Source of the DNA: Craspedostauros australis
Taxonomy: Eukaryota; Bacillariophyta; Bacillariophyceae; Mastogloiales; Achnanthaceae
Reading direction: 5' to 3'
DNA length: 64,000 nt
Assembly (NCBI GenBank): GCA_026770025.1
Contig: JAMXDE010000011.1
Coordinates: 434,001-498,000 of the forward strand
How positions within the stretch are numbered: the first letter of the stretch is position 1; the number at the start of each line of letters is the position of its first letter. Below are positions 9,573 to 20,441 of this stretch, one piece after another. Under the pieces are notes generated by a model. That model did not search any database. It saw nothing but the letters and a program-made list of their open reading frames with translations, and had not been told where the DNA came from. The translations under genes were made by a program, and so were the position numbers.

Positions 9573-11012
9573 TCATTTGGCTTTGCGTTGGCTCTGGTCA
9601 TTGTGCACATGCTCGGTAGCACGCGGGCCCAACCACTCCAGCCATTCCAGTCCATTAAGCGGCGTCGATGAATCCGACATGGACTCCAGCTGCTCTTCGA
9701 TCGACGACCAATGTGCTCGCTCTTCATCAAGTGATATCGGGCCGATAGTGGCATTCACATCGATGCTTGTGTTTACGGCGCAGCCAAAGATCGAATATGC
9801 GGCAGCTTCGGCGTAATTGTTGGATACGTTCGTATGCTCGATCTGGATGATGTCGATCTCCCGGATACAAACGGAAGATGGGATAGACGCGCCATGGCCG
9901 CAGTCCCAACGCGTCCAGGCATCATGATCGTCAGCCGAACCCTCGTCTGCGCCCGTTGGGATGGATTCGCTCACATCCGACATGGCGTGCTCATTGATCC
10001 TGTCCACAACGCAATGGTTCTTGATCTTGCCGAAGATCGTCACGTGATCGCCAACCGCAAATGGCAGCTTGGATTGTTGCTCGTTGCAATCTATCGGATC
10101 GGCGTCTCCTTGATCGCGCAGCAAATAGGGCAGCCGGAACTGGTGATGGCCAGCTCCCAACCAATGAAAGCAATCGATCAAGCCGGTCCCATCGTCCAGG
10201 ACATACACACGGCCAGATGGCTTGATATCCACGGCAACGATGAACCCGACCAGCGAACACTTGCTGACAGGGACGATTCGGTACGCGTACTCGAGTGGAT
10301 GTCCGTGTTCGTTCTGGCTGTTGCATTTGTCAGCGTCGCTTGTATGGGTGTCATGGCTCCCATGAAATCCGTGCTTTTCATGCTCAACCTCATTGGCCGC
10401 TTCCTCATTGCAGACGTGCTCACGGGTATACGCATGATGCAATGCCTTCGGCGGATTCCTCGCAGAAGGACTGGCGTGCATTTGTTGGGTGCTTTCTTTC
10501 ATGCCACTTCCGCCCTCGGCGATAGCTATCCGGGTGTGCTGGGGTGAACTTGCGTCACCATCTTGATCGACAGCGCTGATCCGATTCGGGAGGCCGGCGC
10601 ATACTGGCGCTCCTTTGCTCGCGTACGTGTTCGTATTCGCCACCGAAGAGCCTTTGTCGCCCACCGCCATCACCACGAACCTGTAGTTGATGCCGTCGAT
10701 GAGCTCGAGATTCAAAATATCGTGGATGTTCATCGGAACGTGAGCCCAGAAGGATGGTGAGAGGCCTGCCAGTATGCGATCTGTTGGCACGAACGAATCG
10801 CATTCCATGTTGGAGCCGGTGATCTGGTCGCTGCAATCTTTGCCGTCAACACCATCGTCGGGATTCATTTGCCGATTGTGAGTCGTAGCGCCATCGTCAA
10901 CGCCCGAATGCACTGCGCCTTTCGTGCTGTGTGTTATTGCTGTTGGTGGTACTGTTGCTGTTGATGTGGTTGCTGTTGTGACTCTCACGGAAGTATAGAG
11001 TAAGCAACGCAT
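9573..11012 (-). CDS. STN1: Probable CST-complex subunit STN1 (telomere capping)
   Basis: 479 residues, one exon. STN1 with CTC1 and TEN1 binds telomeric single-stranded DNA and guides C-strand fill-in by polymerase alpha-primase. The family's opening helix pattern is visible at 88-112 (FWAHVPMNIHDILNLELI). The OB-fold core runs from about 243 to 395: SLVGFIVAVDIK (253-264), VLDDGTGLIDCFHW (271-284), the FAVGDHVTIFGKIK strand (318-331) and the closing IREIDIIQIEHT (383-394). Between helix and barrel lies a low-complexity insertion of about 130 residues (113-242), rich in His, Ser and Asn, with no counterpart in animal or plant STN1. The usual C-terminal winged-helix domains are not obvious. 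RPA2 shares the DDGTG strand and is the main alternative, but the preceding helix and CxxW ending favour STN1. Confidence 0.6.
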   Translation of the reverse strand: MRCLLYTSVRVTTATTSTATVPPTAITHSTKGAVHSGVDDGATTHNRQMNPDDGVDGKDCSDQITGSNMECDSFVPTDRILAGLSPSFWAHVPMNIHDILNLELIDGINYRFVVMAVGDKGSSVANTNTYASKGAPVCAGLPNRISAVDQDGDASSPQHTRIAIAEGGSGMKESTQQMHASPSARNPPKALHHAYTREHVCNEEAANEVEHEKHGFHGSHDTHTSDADKCNSQNEHGHPLEYAYRIVPVSKCSLVGFIVAVDIKPSGRVYVLDDGTGLIDCFHWLGAGHHQFRLPYLLRDQGDADPIDCNEQQSKLPFAVGDHVTIFGKIKNHCVVDRINEHAMSDVSESIPTGADEGSADDHDAWTRWDCGHGASIPSSVCIREIDIIQIEHTNVSNNYAEAAAYSIFGCAVNTSIDVNATIGPISLDEERAHWSSIEEQLESMSDSSTPLNGLEWLEWLGPRATEHVHNDQSQRKAK

Positions 11013-12383
11013 TGAAAGTGATCCAGAGCCGGAGCCGTGGGGCTTTCAGAGGCTTGGTTGCTGAGGATCATTGTTCGGCGAATTTTGCGTGTCCTCGTCC
11101 AAGTGACATTTCCTCCTTCGTAGACTCCAGGATGGAGCTAGACACGGAGAATTCAGTCGCAAGAACGGAACGACGCCTTCGAGACGGAACGACAGAGCAG
11201 ACCCGACTAAACACCTGCACTAGCTCGCAGAGTGTCACTGCCCAATACTCCACCAGTACGCTACGAGCTGCTTCATCACAACCATTGCTATAGCACGAGA
11301 GGAAGCGGCCGTAGCTGCGGCTCCTGCTGCTACATGCACCACAGCAGGGACGAGCCTTTCGCTGGTGGCCCAGATTCGACAGCGTTCCGCCCCTGCTGCT
11401 GCTGTTCGCTCCAGAGCACTCTCCGCGGTGTTGTAGACTGTGCTATTATAATGTAGTCTATAATATTCTATGTACGCATATCCTTTGGTTGAGGAACAAA
11501 GAACCAGAAAAAAGGGTTCCGCCACACTGGTATAGCAATGTGCCACTTTGCAATCGCACAAGCACACTGTTAGGGGTCATCTTCTTGCTGGTATTGGGAC
11601 AGCCAAGCCGCAATAATCAGCCCAGGCTATTTGTTTCTGTTTCTTGATTCGTGTCGATGTTTTTCAGGTACCTGGTGCCAAAGAGCAGTGGAACACTTCT
11701 CTGCTGGTCTTCCAATAGCAAGGAAAAGGATTGGAAGCCGAAGCAACCGTGGACGATGAAGGCGAAGTCGGGTGGTGCCAACGTGGATAACGATGGCTGT
11801 TCTGCTCCACAATCATGAGGACATAGCACACGATAAGAAAGAGGAAGGCCACCGAAAGTGTCCCAGTTTCTCTTTGTGACATCCAACCACCATGTGAGAT
11901 CGAGACATTTTTTGGCGGGGGTTTTGTTGATTCGTTGAACGATCGCGCTCCGTGTGTGGTTCACTTGACAACCAACGCGAAACGCGCGAAGAAAGGGTGA
12001 CGCCCAACCAAGGAGAGCAAGAAGGCGCCAATCTCAAACGGAACGCAACAAATCACGAAGAATCGCTTCTCAAGACTTGCCACCAAACCACGCACCCGAC
12101 GGTTTGGGATTCTCGGCAAGAAGCAAATAGCGCAGTCCACCATGCACCCAGAAGGACATGGTCGTACCAACAGACGTAGTAGTACCCAACTTGTTTCTGT
12201 CGTGGTTCATCACCAACCACGACACGGTACAAGTGATACCAAGAGTGCGTTCTTCTGGTCATGTGCTCCCGCACGCAATCCACCAAAGCGCAATAGCAGC
12301 AGATCATACTCCACTCGGAGCCACAATCCTTGGGCGAGCACAGAACGCAGTCATCGTTCCATGAAGATCCCACAATCCCCGCC
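11013..12383. promoter_or_regulatory. Divergent intergenic region
   Basis: 1,371 bases between the starts of the STN1-like gene (leftward) and the zinc-ribbon gene (rightward). Only short, non-overlapping-in-sense open frames of biased composition; no protein family or structured RNA recognised. The right part becomes rich in CA and CAA, as in leaders of other genes here. Confidence 0.4.
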
Positions 12384-13592
12384 ATGTACGCCATCTTCGG
12401 ACATGAATCGGCACGATCCATAAGAACAACAGCAGCTGCATCACCATCATCTTCATCTTCAGCAAGAACCCATACAACGCATACAACGCAGACAGCACGG
12501 ACAGCACGGACAGCACAGACAATGGAAGCCCCAACCCCAGCAGCGCACCCTTTCTCGCACAGCTACAGCCGGCTCTTGGGCGCCAGCTACCTCTACGATG
12601 ACAGCGACGAGACCCAACGCAGCTCGGTTGGCCAGGAAGCCCTGCACGGCGGCAGCGATCGAGCATTCCCATCGCAGCCGCGATCGCGACACATGTCCGT
12701 GCAGGGACCGCACTGCCGCCGCATGTCGTACACGCAACAGCAGATGCGGGTGCACTGGTTCTCGTCGCTGCAGCTCAACACGAACAGCCTCATGGCGGAC
12801 GAGGTGGATGTCGAGGAGGACCATCACATGAGCATGCCGCGCCAATGCCTCGGCAGGGACAAGGTCGACTTCATCACGTCGTCGTGCCTGCCCTTGGACA
12901 AGCGGCACTTGCAGCACGCGCTCGCCATCCCATCGCTGCATCGGCAGGCGCAGCAGCTGCATGCCACGCAGGTGGGCGAGGCAAGAACGGCAGCGACGCA
13001 AGCCGCCACCAGTCAGCGTTCGTTGCCCATGCCAACCAACTGGCAGGGAGACAGCAAGCCTGCGGCGACGCACACGCGGGAGCTGCGACAGAAAGGCGAG
13101 ATGTACCCACGGCGCAGCCTCGAGGCATGCTTCAAGGACCACGAACACTTCGACATCCAGCGCGTCTTCGAGGACTGCAAGGTCCCCTCGCGACAATCGT
13201 GGCTCAGCAACGCATCCAGCGTCCCATCGCTGCAATGGGAGGAGTCTTGCGACAGCGGCCCTTCCGTGCAGGATCAATCGTGCGGGCATCGTCGCGCCAT
13301 GCATCAAGCGACGCACGACTGCGGACGCACACGCGCCTCGCAGGCGGCTGCAACATCGTCTTCCGCATCGCCGCATGATACTTTGTGGTCCGAGGCGATG
13401 CTCGACGCCAACCCAGTCCTGCGCGGCATAAAGATCCTCGACCAGCAAAGAGTCTTGTCCGCAGCTAACGACGGCCGCACCACGGTGCTGCGGTGCGTCG
13501 GTTGCGACAAGTTCCTCATGACGCGGACCGATACGCATCTCGTGTACTGTCCCGGCTGCGGCACGCTGTCACCTTTGGCTTTGATGCAATAG
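12384..13592 (+). CDS. Unknown protein with C-terminal zinc ribbon
   Basis: Up to 402 residues, not recognised as a whole. The body is Gln/His/Ser-rich and probably disordered. The last 35 residues hold four Cys in two CxxC pairs (RCVGCDKFLM ... YCPGCGTL), a compact zinc ribbon of the kind that binds protein or nucleic acid. Two ATGs are possible. The first in frame is at 12384; a second at 12522 follows a CA-rich stretch (ACAACGCAGACAGCACGG) that looks like the untranslated leaders of neighbouring genes, so the shorter 356-residue product may be real. A long frame on the opposite strand is a by-product of GC-rich codons. Role unknown. Confidence 0.6.
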   Translation: MYAIFGHESARSIRTTAAASPSSSSSARTHTTHTTQTARTARTAQTMEAPTPAAHPFSHSYSRLLGASYLYDDSDETQRSSVGQEALHGGSDRAFPSQPRSRHMSVQGPHCRRMSYTQQQMRVHWFSSLQLNTNSLMADEVDVEEDHHMSMPRQCLGRDKVDFITSSCLPLDKRHLQHALAIPSLHRQAQQLHATQVGEARTAATQAATSQRSLPMPTNWQGDSKPAATHTRELRQKGEMYPRRSLEACFKDHEHFDIQRVFEDCKVPSRQSWLSNASSVPSLQWEESCDSGPSVQDQSCGHRRAMHQATHDCGRTRASQAAATSSSASPHDTLWSEAMLDANPVLRGIKILDQQRVLSAANDGRTTVLRCVGCDKFLMTRTDTHLVYCPGCGTLSPLALMQ

Positions 13593-15029
13593 GGATAGCA
13601 CGCCGTCCAGGCAGGGGGCAGGAACAGCATCGCATGATGGCTTGATCTTGCAAGCCGGACGAGGGCGGAGCTATCCAACGGGGCGTTGGGGACACCTCCA
13701 AGACAAACACAAAAGAAGACCAGCTGCGATACGCAAGAACACAACGCAGTCAGCACAGCAACATCTACATCAACCTGAACATAGAATACACACAAACACA
13801 ACAACCAACAAACCAATCGTAAACATCAACCTGAACATATGTACATATCACACAGCAGCACTCTCAACGACGTTGTCAGCAAAAGTCATGGACCTTTGCT
13901 ACTGTCCCCGCATGTCCGTAGCAGGTGTTGCGCAACCTCTGAACGAGCAAAGAGCTGATGATGCCGTCATGCATCGGTGCCTTCTGCACTCCAATTCAGC
14001 ACAACTCGGCTCGTTTCTTCTCTTCCTCACAAGCCAGGCAACCCGGACAACGAGCAGCGTGCCAACATGCGCTTCACAACAAGTACTGGTGCATGGCATG
14101 CACGTGGCTACTATACGTATGATCGCCACCACCCATTCAATGGCCTCACTATGCATGATGCTCCGTCGAGGCCAATTCAAACCATCGTGTCCAACTCATT
14201 TACGAGCTTTTGGATCCACAAGGGAATACAGTGCCAACCCAGCTGGTTGAGAACGGCCTCGCGCCAGCATTGCACAACTGCAACGACGATGAGAGGACGA
14301 TGGCTGCGTTTGCAACCGCATCGAAACGCGGAATCGCCCTTCCGCCGCCTTCAAAGGCAGAGAAGGAAGTGCACTCACATGGTGCATCACTGTGGTCACA
14401 GCCCACCAACCAACTGCACTACCCCCACGCGCTGTGTGCTCGACCTGACTTCTATCTCCCACGAACAAGCATACACGTATTTCAGTGGTATTAACGTAGG
14501 TCGCTCGCGAAGCGTGCGTGACGTTTTGGTCTCTGTCCCACTACCCTGAAATAGAGCAGGCAGAAATATTACTATCGTGTGGTATGCCCAGTCGAAGCTC
14601 TAAGACGGCGCAGAGGTCCTCACCACGTGGCAGCACACCCACTTGCCTCGAAGCACCTCGTGCAGCTTGGGTTCGTTTGTCTATTCTTGCTAGTTCTAGC
14701 CTGCCAAGTTAGAATGTGAACTGTTGAATGGAATACCCGTGATTCAGACACTGAGAAAATGATAAAGTTGATTCACGAATACGACTTGTTTCGAGTCGTG
14801 GCGCCATCGACCAAAACGCGCTCGGAATTCACGATCGTGGTTCGGAAGGCACAATCGCGGTGATGTGTTGACCTCGTCTCACTCCACCTCGCCTCCTTCC
14901 ATTGTTGTTGATCATCTTCCTGAGACGGATAGCCACCACCACGACGCCGAGCATTGAGAAGCAAACATTAGATTGGATGGATGAATCCATTGGCATTTTC
15001 CTTTGGAGATCAAAGAGCACAAAAAGTCA
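13593..15029. other. Long intergenic region without supported gene
   Basis: 1,437 bases. Open frames up to about 200 codons occur but have no recognisable domain, biased composition (Thr/Ser/His from CA-rich DNA) and no splice partner. AC-rich tracts are present at about 13730-13850. Confidence 0.4.
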
Positions 15030-15434
15030 ATGGCGATGACGACTCCAACTGAGCGTGCTCCTGTTCGTACCGACGATCAGAAGGAGGATGTCTCATCATC
15101 GTCGTCTTCGTCGTCGTCGTCGCAACCGGAGCTTTGGTACGGACCATTCCATCGCCTAAAATCTCCCACGCAATCTGACGAGGTGGCGCGGCAGCAACTG
15201 GAGAGCGGAGAGATGTGGGGACGTCCGCGACAATTCAGCGAGATTCCGCAAGTTCAGGCCTACATTGGCAAGCTGGAGGATGGGAGGGAAGGGATGGAGT
15301 TCATGACGTCCGTCGCGCCTGACAAGGGAACGGCTCCCGGCCATGCGCGGTGGACAGGACCCCGCGATGGTGTGAGAGTCGAGGAGGGTTTTGCAAAGAT
15401 CCCGATCACCATCGTCAGGAATGCACAGCAATGA
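15030..15434 (+). CDS. Small unknown soluble protein
   Basis: 134 residues starting at the first in-frame ATG. An 11-residue poly-Ser (TCG/TCA repeat) separates a charged N-terminus from a folded-looking remainder with motifs ELWYGPFHRLKSP, EMWGRPRQFSEIPQVQAYI and GHARWTGPRDGVRVEEGFAKIPI. It has no signal peptide or membrane segment. The C-terminal part looks conserved in character (Gly, Trp and charged residues in a tight pattern), but I do not recognise the family and assign no function. Tail to tail with the acetyltransferase, 241 bases apart. Confidence 0.6.
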   Translation: MAMTTPTERAPVRTDDQKEDVSSSSSSSSSSQPELWYGPFHRLKSPTQSDEVARQQLESGEMWGRPRQFSEIPQVQAYIGKLEDGREGMEFMTSVAPDKGTAPGHARWTGPRDGVRVEEGFAKIPITIVRNAQQ

Positions 15435-15675
15435 TCACGACATATGGCACAGAACAAACGAGGCCAAAGGAACGAGTCGGCCTGTCTCGCCAAGACAGAG
15501 AAGGTTATTGGTCAAAAAGAGAGCGGGAGAGACGAACCATCATCTATTCTGTGACACTACCAGATGTATGGAGTGCTTTCTTAGAGCATAGTATCTATTT
15601 TATTTGTGATACTCCTGCGCATTCATGTGAACACGCGGTTGGTTCCGCTCTGCTCTGGTCTATTTTCCTTTTCCT

Positions 15676-16338
15676 TCATTCCAACTTCTTGCGCCACACC
15701 GTGAAGTCACAATCCGTTGCGAGGTATTCCGTGAGGTGCGCATAGTCCTTTTCGAATGGCTCCGTCCGCAAGGGAACATAACCCAACCGCGCGTACCATT
15801 TCTTGTTGAATTCCTTCGAGGGCTGCTCCCAATCTCTTGGCGTCAGCAACTCCAGCTGCATTTCTGTATATCCCTGCTGCAACGCCCACTGTTCCGATGC
15901 CGCGATCAGCTTGCCACCGATGCCGTGACCACGTTGGTTCGGATCCACGACGAGCATTCCAAATTCGCCAATCTTCGATTTCCCATTCTCCTCAGCAACA
16001 TGCTCGAGCTTGGCGCAACCCACAATCGCCGGGCTGCCTTCCATCGTCGCCACGAGCAGCCGCCCTTCTTGAATGAGGGACTTGATCTCGTCGGGATTCG
16101 TTCTCACTCCCTTGATCTTCCACATGCCATCTTCGGCGACGTCGTAGACATCGTTGATGAGCTGCACAAATGGTGACAGGATGTCGTCGGCGGGACACTG
16201 CGCCAATGTTTGGATGGTCACATCATGCTTGGCCATTGTGGCCGTTGTGGGCATGAATGCGCTCGAAGCTGCGGGAGCGCTCTTGTCCTGTCCTCCGATG
16301 GCCAACAGTGCAGAGATGACTGCGGAGAGGTTCCTCAT
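15676..16338 (-). CDS. GNAT-family N-acetyltransferase, probably plastid
   Basis: 220 residues. Transfers an acetyl group from acetyl-CoA to an amine. Acetyl-CoA-binding motif A is clear at about 124-142 (EFGMLVVDPNQRGHGIGGKLI, with the RGHGIG pyrophosphate loop), followed by the motif B helix and WYARLGYVP, typical of small-molecule or peptide acetyltransferases. The N-terminus has a short hydrophobic segment (SAVISALLAI, 5-14) and ASSAF at 24-28, resembling the diatom plastid presequence with F at +1. A second Met (MAKHD, residue 35) could start a cytosolic form. Substrate cannot be told from sequence. Confidence 0.85.
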   Translation of the reverse strand: MRNLSAVISALLAIGGQDKSAPAASSAFMPTTATMAKHDVTIQTLAQCPADDILSPFVQLINDVYDVAEDGMWKIKGVRTNPDEIKSLIQEGRLLVATMEGSPAIVGCAKLEHVAEENGKSKIGEFGMLVVDPNQRGHGIGGKLIAASEQWALQQGYTEMQLELLTPRDWEQPSKEFNKKWYARLGYVPLRTEPFEKDYAHLTEYLATDCDFTVWRKKLE

Positions 16339-16979
16339 TGCGTGTGCTCAGACGAGCAGATGCGTTCAGATTGCGAGTGATGTGTGCTTCTGGTATTCCA
16401 CTCTGTGCAACAAGGCCATGCCGACACCAATACGAACGTGATGATAGTGGGTTTCAGATGATGCCGATGATTCCACGAACAATACAGACGATCGCGTGAT
16501 GATGCGTGTGTCTGTTTGTCCGTTTGTTTGTTTGGTTTTCTCTGTGCGTGTGCGTCACCACCATCGTGGCGCCATTTCTGCGATTTTGTCTCGTTCGCTG
16601 ATTACGTGGACTCAACGAATCCCACAAACTGGCACAAGACACAAACAACACGCGGTGAACACACGCACGAACGAACGTCCACAACCAGTATTTCGATTGT
16701 CCACACACAAACAGCCCAAAAAGAAGGCAAAAGACAACTTTTGATGCTTGGACAATAGAGTGCGCGGCCAATTTTCTAATCAGAGCAACTCTTGACACTC
16801 TTCATTAGCACACTCTACCCACAACGACCACTCCAACCTCGTTCCCAAGCTCCATCCATTCAACCCAAGCTGCATCTCCAGCAGGAGACCAGAGTGACGA
16901 AAGAAGCGCGCGAAGAAGACAGCAAGCAAGACAAAGACGAGAAGGCCAAAGCAAAGTCACGACGAGAGAAAGGGGGACG
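16339..16979. promoter_or_regulatory. Divergent intergenic region
   Basis: 641 bases between the acetyltransferase and SAYSvFN genes, expected to hold both promoters. Rich in GTTTG/CAAAC on the left and in AC toward the right-hand gene. No other feature recognised. Confidence 0.4.
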
Positions 16980-18094
16980 ATGAAACGATCTCGAATGCTG
17001 TGGGACGATGCCCGTCGCACGGACGGGACAACGGCGGAGCGTGCCAAACGCTGGCTCAACGTCGTGCTGTATGAGCTGCAGCCATTCCGCGTCTCCAAGA
17101 AGGACGTGGCGCAGTTCCAAGCAAGCCTGAGGCGAGGGATGCAGACGACGCGATACATCGCGGAGCAGACACCTTCCTGGACAGCATCCTTCTTGGCTTT
17201 CCTGCGCACGCGGACCCAGGAAGAGTGGATGGGATTCGGTGCGGTCCTATCGTACTATTACTTCGTCAGGCTGGCGCATCAGTGAGTCGAGCGGCGGCTT
17301 TCAGCTGATTAATGATTGCGAATTCTATGGGAGTGTTGGAGTTTGCTTTTTTGAAGGAACGACTGTGGAGCCAAAGAGGCAGCGTCTCTCTATGTCCTTT
17401 TCCCGTGCTGTTCTGTGCTCATTCGCAGTTGATTTTCTCACCGTGCTCTTCGTATTTTCTCACACAACGCTCACATGCCTCTCCATTCATTTGTTTCCTC
17501 TTTCTTTCCCTCTTCTCGTTTGTCACCCGCAGCTACTTGGATGCCGGTCCGTTGGTACTCATTGTGTCAGGATTGGTTGCCATCTTCACGTTTGGTTTGG
17601 GAGATGACCAGAACAAGGAAGGTCTCAGCGCGTACTCCGTCTTCAATCGAGGCTTCCAGCGGATTCTGGGCAGTGTCGATGCAGACGCATTGCTGGCCCA
17701 GCACGTTGGGATGGGAATGGCAGCTGCGGCGATACCAAATCAGCAGGCATTTCGTCATGATGACGATGGCGACAATCACAACAACAACAACCACAATCGC
17801 GGAGGCAGACGGAGACAGCAGCAGCAAGCAGATAACGATCGCGATCGCGAACCAATTGCTGTCAATGGTGCTGATGATGGCAACAACAGGCCAGAGCAGG
17901 GAGCGCGAAAATCTGGCAAGAAGCTGCGTCGCAAGAATCAAGAACACAAGGTGGAACTGAGACGGCAACGTGAGGCGGCCATCGCCATGGGCTTCAACGG
18001 GCAAGGCAACCGCGAAGAGATGATGGCCATGCAGCAACTTCTCGAGGATCAAGTTCGTGAAAATGAACGCAACATGAATGGTGGCGCTGATTGA
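16980..18094 (+). CDS. SAYSD1: SAYSvFN-domain protein (SAYSD1 type)
   Basis: 287 residues, join(16980..17281, 17533..18094). The intron of 251 nt (GTGAGT...CGCAG) interrupts a His codon; splicing gives RLAHHYLDAGPLVLIVSG. The domain is named after its motif, present intact as SAYSVFN at 133-139, right after a hydrophobic hairpin (about 86-122: FGAVLSYYYFVRLAH and PLVLIVSGLVAIFTFGLG). In animals SAYSD1 sits at the ER translocon, binds ribosomes and UFM1 and clears stalled nascent chains; that role here is inference. After the domain come a Gln/Asn/Arg-rich linker (about 170-215) and a basic amphipathic, coiled-coil C-terminus (KKLRRKNQEHKVELRRQRE), longer than in the human protein. Confidence 0.85.
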
Positions 18095-18596
18095 TTCGCA
18101 AAAATCCACAGTGGAATGGCATGGCACGGCCGAGATGAATGAGTGAATACATTGATTGATCGTGGGTGGAAACGACTCCAGGACTCTCTATCAATCAGCG
18201 ATGGACATGCCCATACATGCGCCAAGTTGAGTTGAGTTGAGTTATGTGTCAACTTGCCATGCTCCACTCAAGGTGTGCCTGACGATCATACTACTGTACT
18301 AATACCACATACCATATGTATGTGTCACGAGAGCCCTCATCGTAGAACGAAACCAATTTGGACACATGCATCCGCCGCAGTTTGCTTCAACACTCGATTC
18401 TACAAGTACATGCTCAAGAGTACGTGCTGCTACGATATTCGTAAGACTATTAAACCTGCTGCAGGCACCACGCAGCGACTTGCGTTCCCAATGCTCTCAA
18501 CAGCTCGCGTGGAAATTATCCTCACAGTATTATACTCGTGTGATGTTCGATGCGTTGATACGACCTGCAATAACTGTGTATCTCGCTTGCGACATC
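18095..18596. other. Intergenic, between two 3' ends
   Basis: 502 bases between the convergent SAYSvFN and cycloisomerase genes. Contains a small GTTGA tandem repeat at about 18226-18243. No gene supported. Confidence 0.5.
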
Positions 18597-19788
18597 TCAT
18601 GCGCCAACCGTCAACGGAATGTCCAAATACAATCGCACGAAGTCCAACAGATTCAATATCATCATGCCGTACCCGCAGCTCGACACAATCACTTCCCAAA
18701 CCGTCATTGACGTTTGCTTCGGATCGTCCACGTTGGGGTCGAAGGCAAAGAACGCCGGAAAGCTCACGAGGAAGTAGATGCCGTAGAATGCCGACCCCAC
18801 AGTGTACGCCATATCCCGATCCTCAAAGGCGTAGTACGGATACGACGATATCGTCAGCGTCTCCATGAAGGCTGTGAAGTAGGAGAACGCCAGTATCGCA
18901 CTGCAAAACAGGACGGTGCGCATCGCGCCGGCGGCGTATGTTGTCGTGATCTTGCGCAGGATGGCATTAGAAAAGAAGTGGTAGGTGGAGAAGTAGAAGT
19001 GGGTGGCGAAGATCATGGCTATCGGGACGTTGTTCAATCGATGGCTTGGCATGGAATACGACGCCTTGAGGACTGAGTAGAAGTCTGTTCGCGTAGTACT
19101 CGTGCGATGCATTGCAGCGGGGAGCGAAGAGCAGGGGTAAAGGGTTGCAACGATCGATGAGTGAACGAAGAGAAGCTGAAAGCCAAGGAGAGAGACAAAG
19201 AGATTGAGCCTCTACGCTTCATTCGTTACAACAACCTTCCTGACACAACTCATCCATGTAACCCATCCACACAACTCATCTGCATCTCTGCATGTGTCCC
19301 CAATCCTTTCCAACCCGAACCAACATCAATCGCCTTCCTGTACTTCTTGCATGGGACTTACAATGCGTGTACCAGTAGTTCCCAATGAAGGAATACACGA
19401 GAATCCACAAGTTGGCCTTGAAGGAATAGCGTTCCAACAATGGACGTGCCTGATCAGGTGAATCGAATCCGGCCGATGGGTAGACGATCGGTTGCAACAG
19501 CAACGGCATCATCATCCCGCCGCAGAACTTGATGTACATCCACGCGTCAAAGTCCTCGTAGAGCTGAAAGACGACGACGATCCCGAACACGAAGATCCAA
19601 ATCGGCGTGTAGATCATAACGAACATCTCGTAGGCGTATCTTGATGGCTCTGTGGTGCGGTCCGGGAGGAAGCGCGATGCGGCACCCTTCGATGGGGTTT
19701 GTAGCGCAGAGATACCACCCACGACAGCCACCATCGTCGCGAGCACGATCGCCATGGTCACGGCCACATCTTGCGCTTGGGATGCCAT
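18597..19788 (-). CDS. CPI1: Cycloeucalenol cycloisomerase (sterol synthesis)
   Basis: 304-residue membrane enzyme, complement of join(18597..19084, 19362..19788). The 277-nt intron has GTAAGT and a CAG acceptor; splicing yields GNYWYTHYFYSVLKASYS, the conserved core. CPI1 opens the 9beta,19-cyclopropane ring of cycloeucalenol to give obtusifoliol, a step needed where sterols are made through cycloartenol, as in plants and diatoms. Other family landmarks are YTPIWIFVFGIVV, KANLWILVYSFIGNYW, HRLNNVPIAMIFATHF, FSYFTAFMETLTISSYPYYAF and YGIYFLVSFPAFF. About six to eight hydrophobic segments, ER membrane expected. Length is close to that of plant CPI1. Confidence 0.93.
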
Positions 19789-20441
19789 TGTATGGTATCA
19801 CACCTGATTTGCTTCCACTCGTTGCAGCTGCAGTCTGCCTTGGTCAATTGGTGGGTATCTGTACCATGTGTACTCTACTTGTAGCGGAGAGTATCCATGC
19901 AGAGTTGTGCCAGCGAAGGATTTGATGGACAACCCACGCAGGAGAAAGCAGATGCGCATTGGAGTGAGCGTGTTGGAACGGTTTCTTCAACCGATGTGGA
20001 AATAGCAGTATTGCAAATATTAAAAACACAATTTCGCTGTGGAATGTATGGTGCTTGTTTTGGATCATGTTGGACAAGGCCGATTACCAAAGTACTTTCA
20101 TATTGCCTCGATCCGTTCGACTCTATCATTGGACCGTTTGTTCTTCTTTCTCAAATCGCAACGTGTAATTAACGTTTCCAAGTTCAAACCTCACAACTTC
20201 TCAAATGTCCTCACCAACCTTGACGCCACAAACGCATCACAAAGCCCGCATCAAATCATCGTCATCGACACCAGCGACAGCGACAGCGACAGCAACACCG
20301 CCAGCGAGAGGCATCATGACACCAACAGAACAGTCCCATTGCCTCTTCCATGCAGTGAGCGCCTCCTTCTCATAAATCAAGGACAAAGCGTTAACATCGC
20401 AAGAAGCCTGCAACAGCAGAAGCAGCAACAAACAGAGCAAG
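19789..20441. promoter_or_regulatory. Divergent intergenic region
   Basis: 653 bases between CPI1 and the Tudor-like gene, expected to hold both promoters. The right third contains a GACAGC repeat (about 20272-20295) and a CAGCAG-rich leader. No further gene recognised. Confidence 0.4.

Noticed and set aside
12459-13538. 359-codon frame antisense to the zinc-ribbon gene
   Set aside because: No ATG in good position and no domain; the plus frame ends in a real zinc ribbon.
19455-19480. tRNA-like GTGAATCGAATCC string
   Set aside because: It lies in the coding sequence of cycloeucalenol cycloisomerase and has no cloverleaf. No tRNA, rRNA or CRISPR array was recognised in the window.
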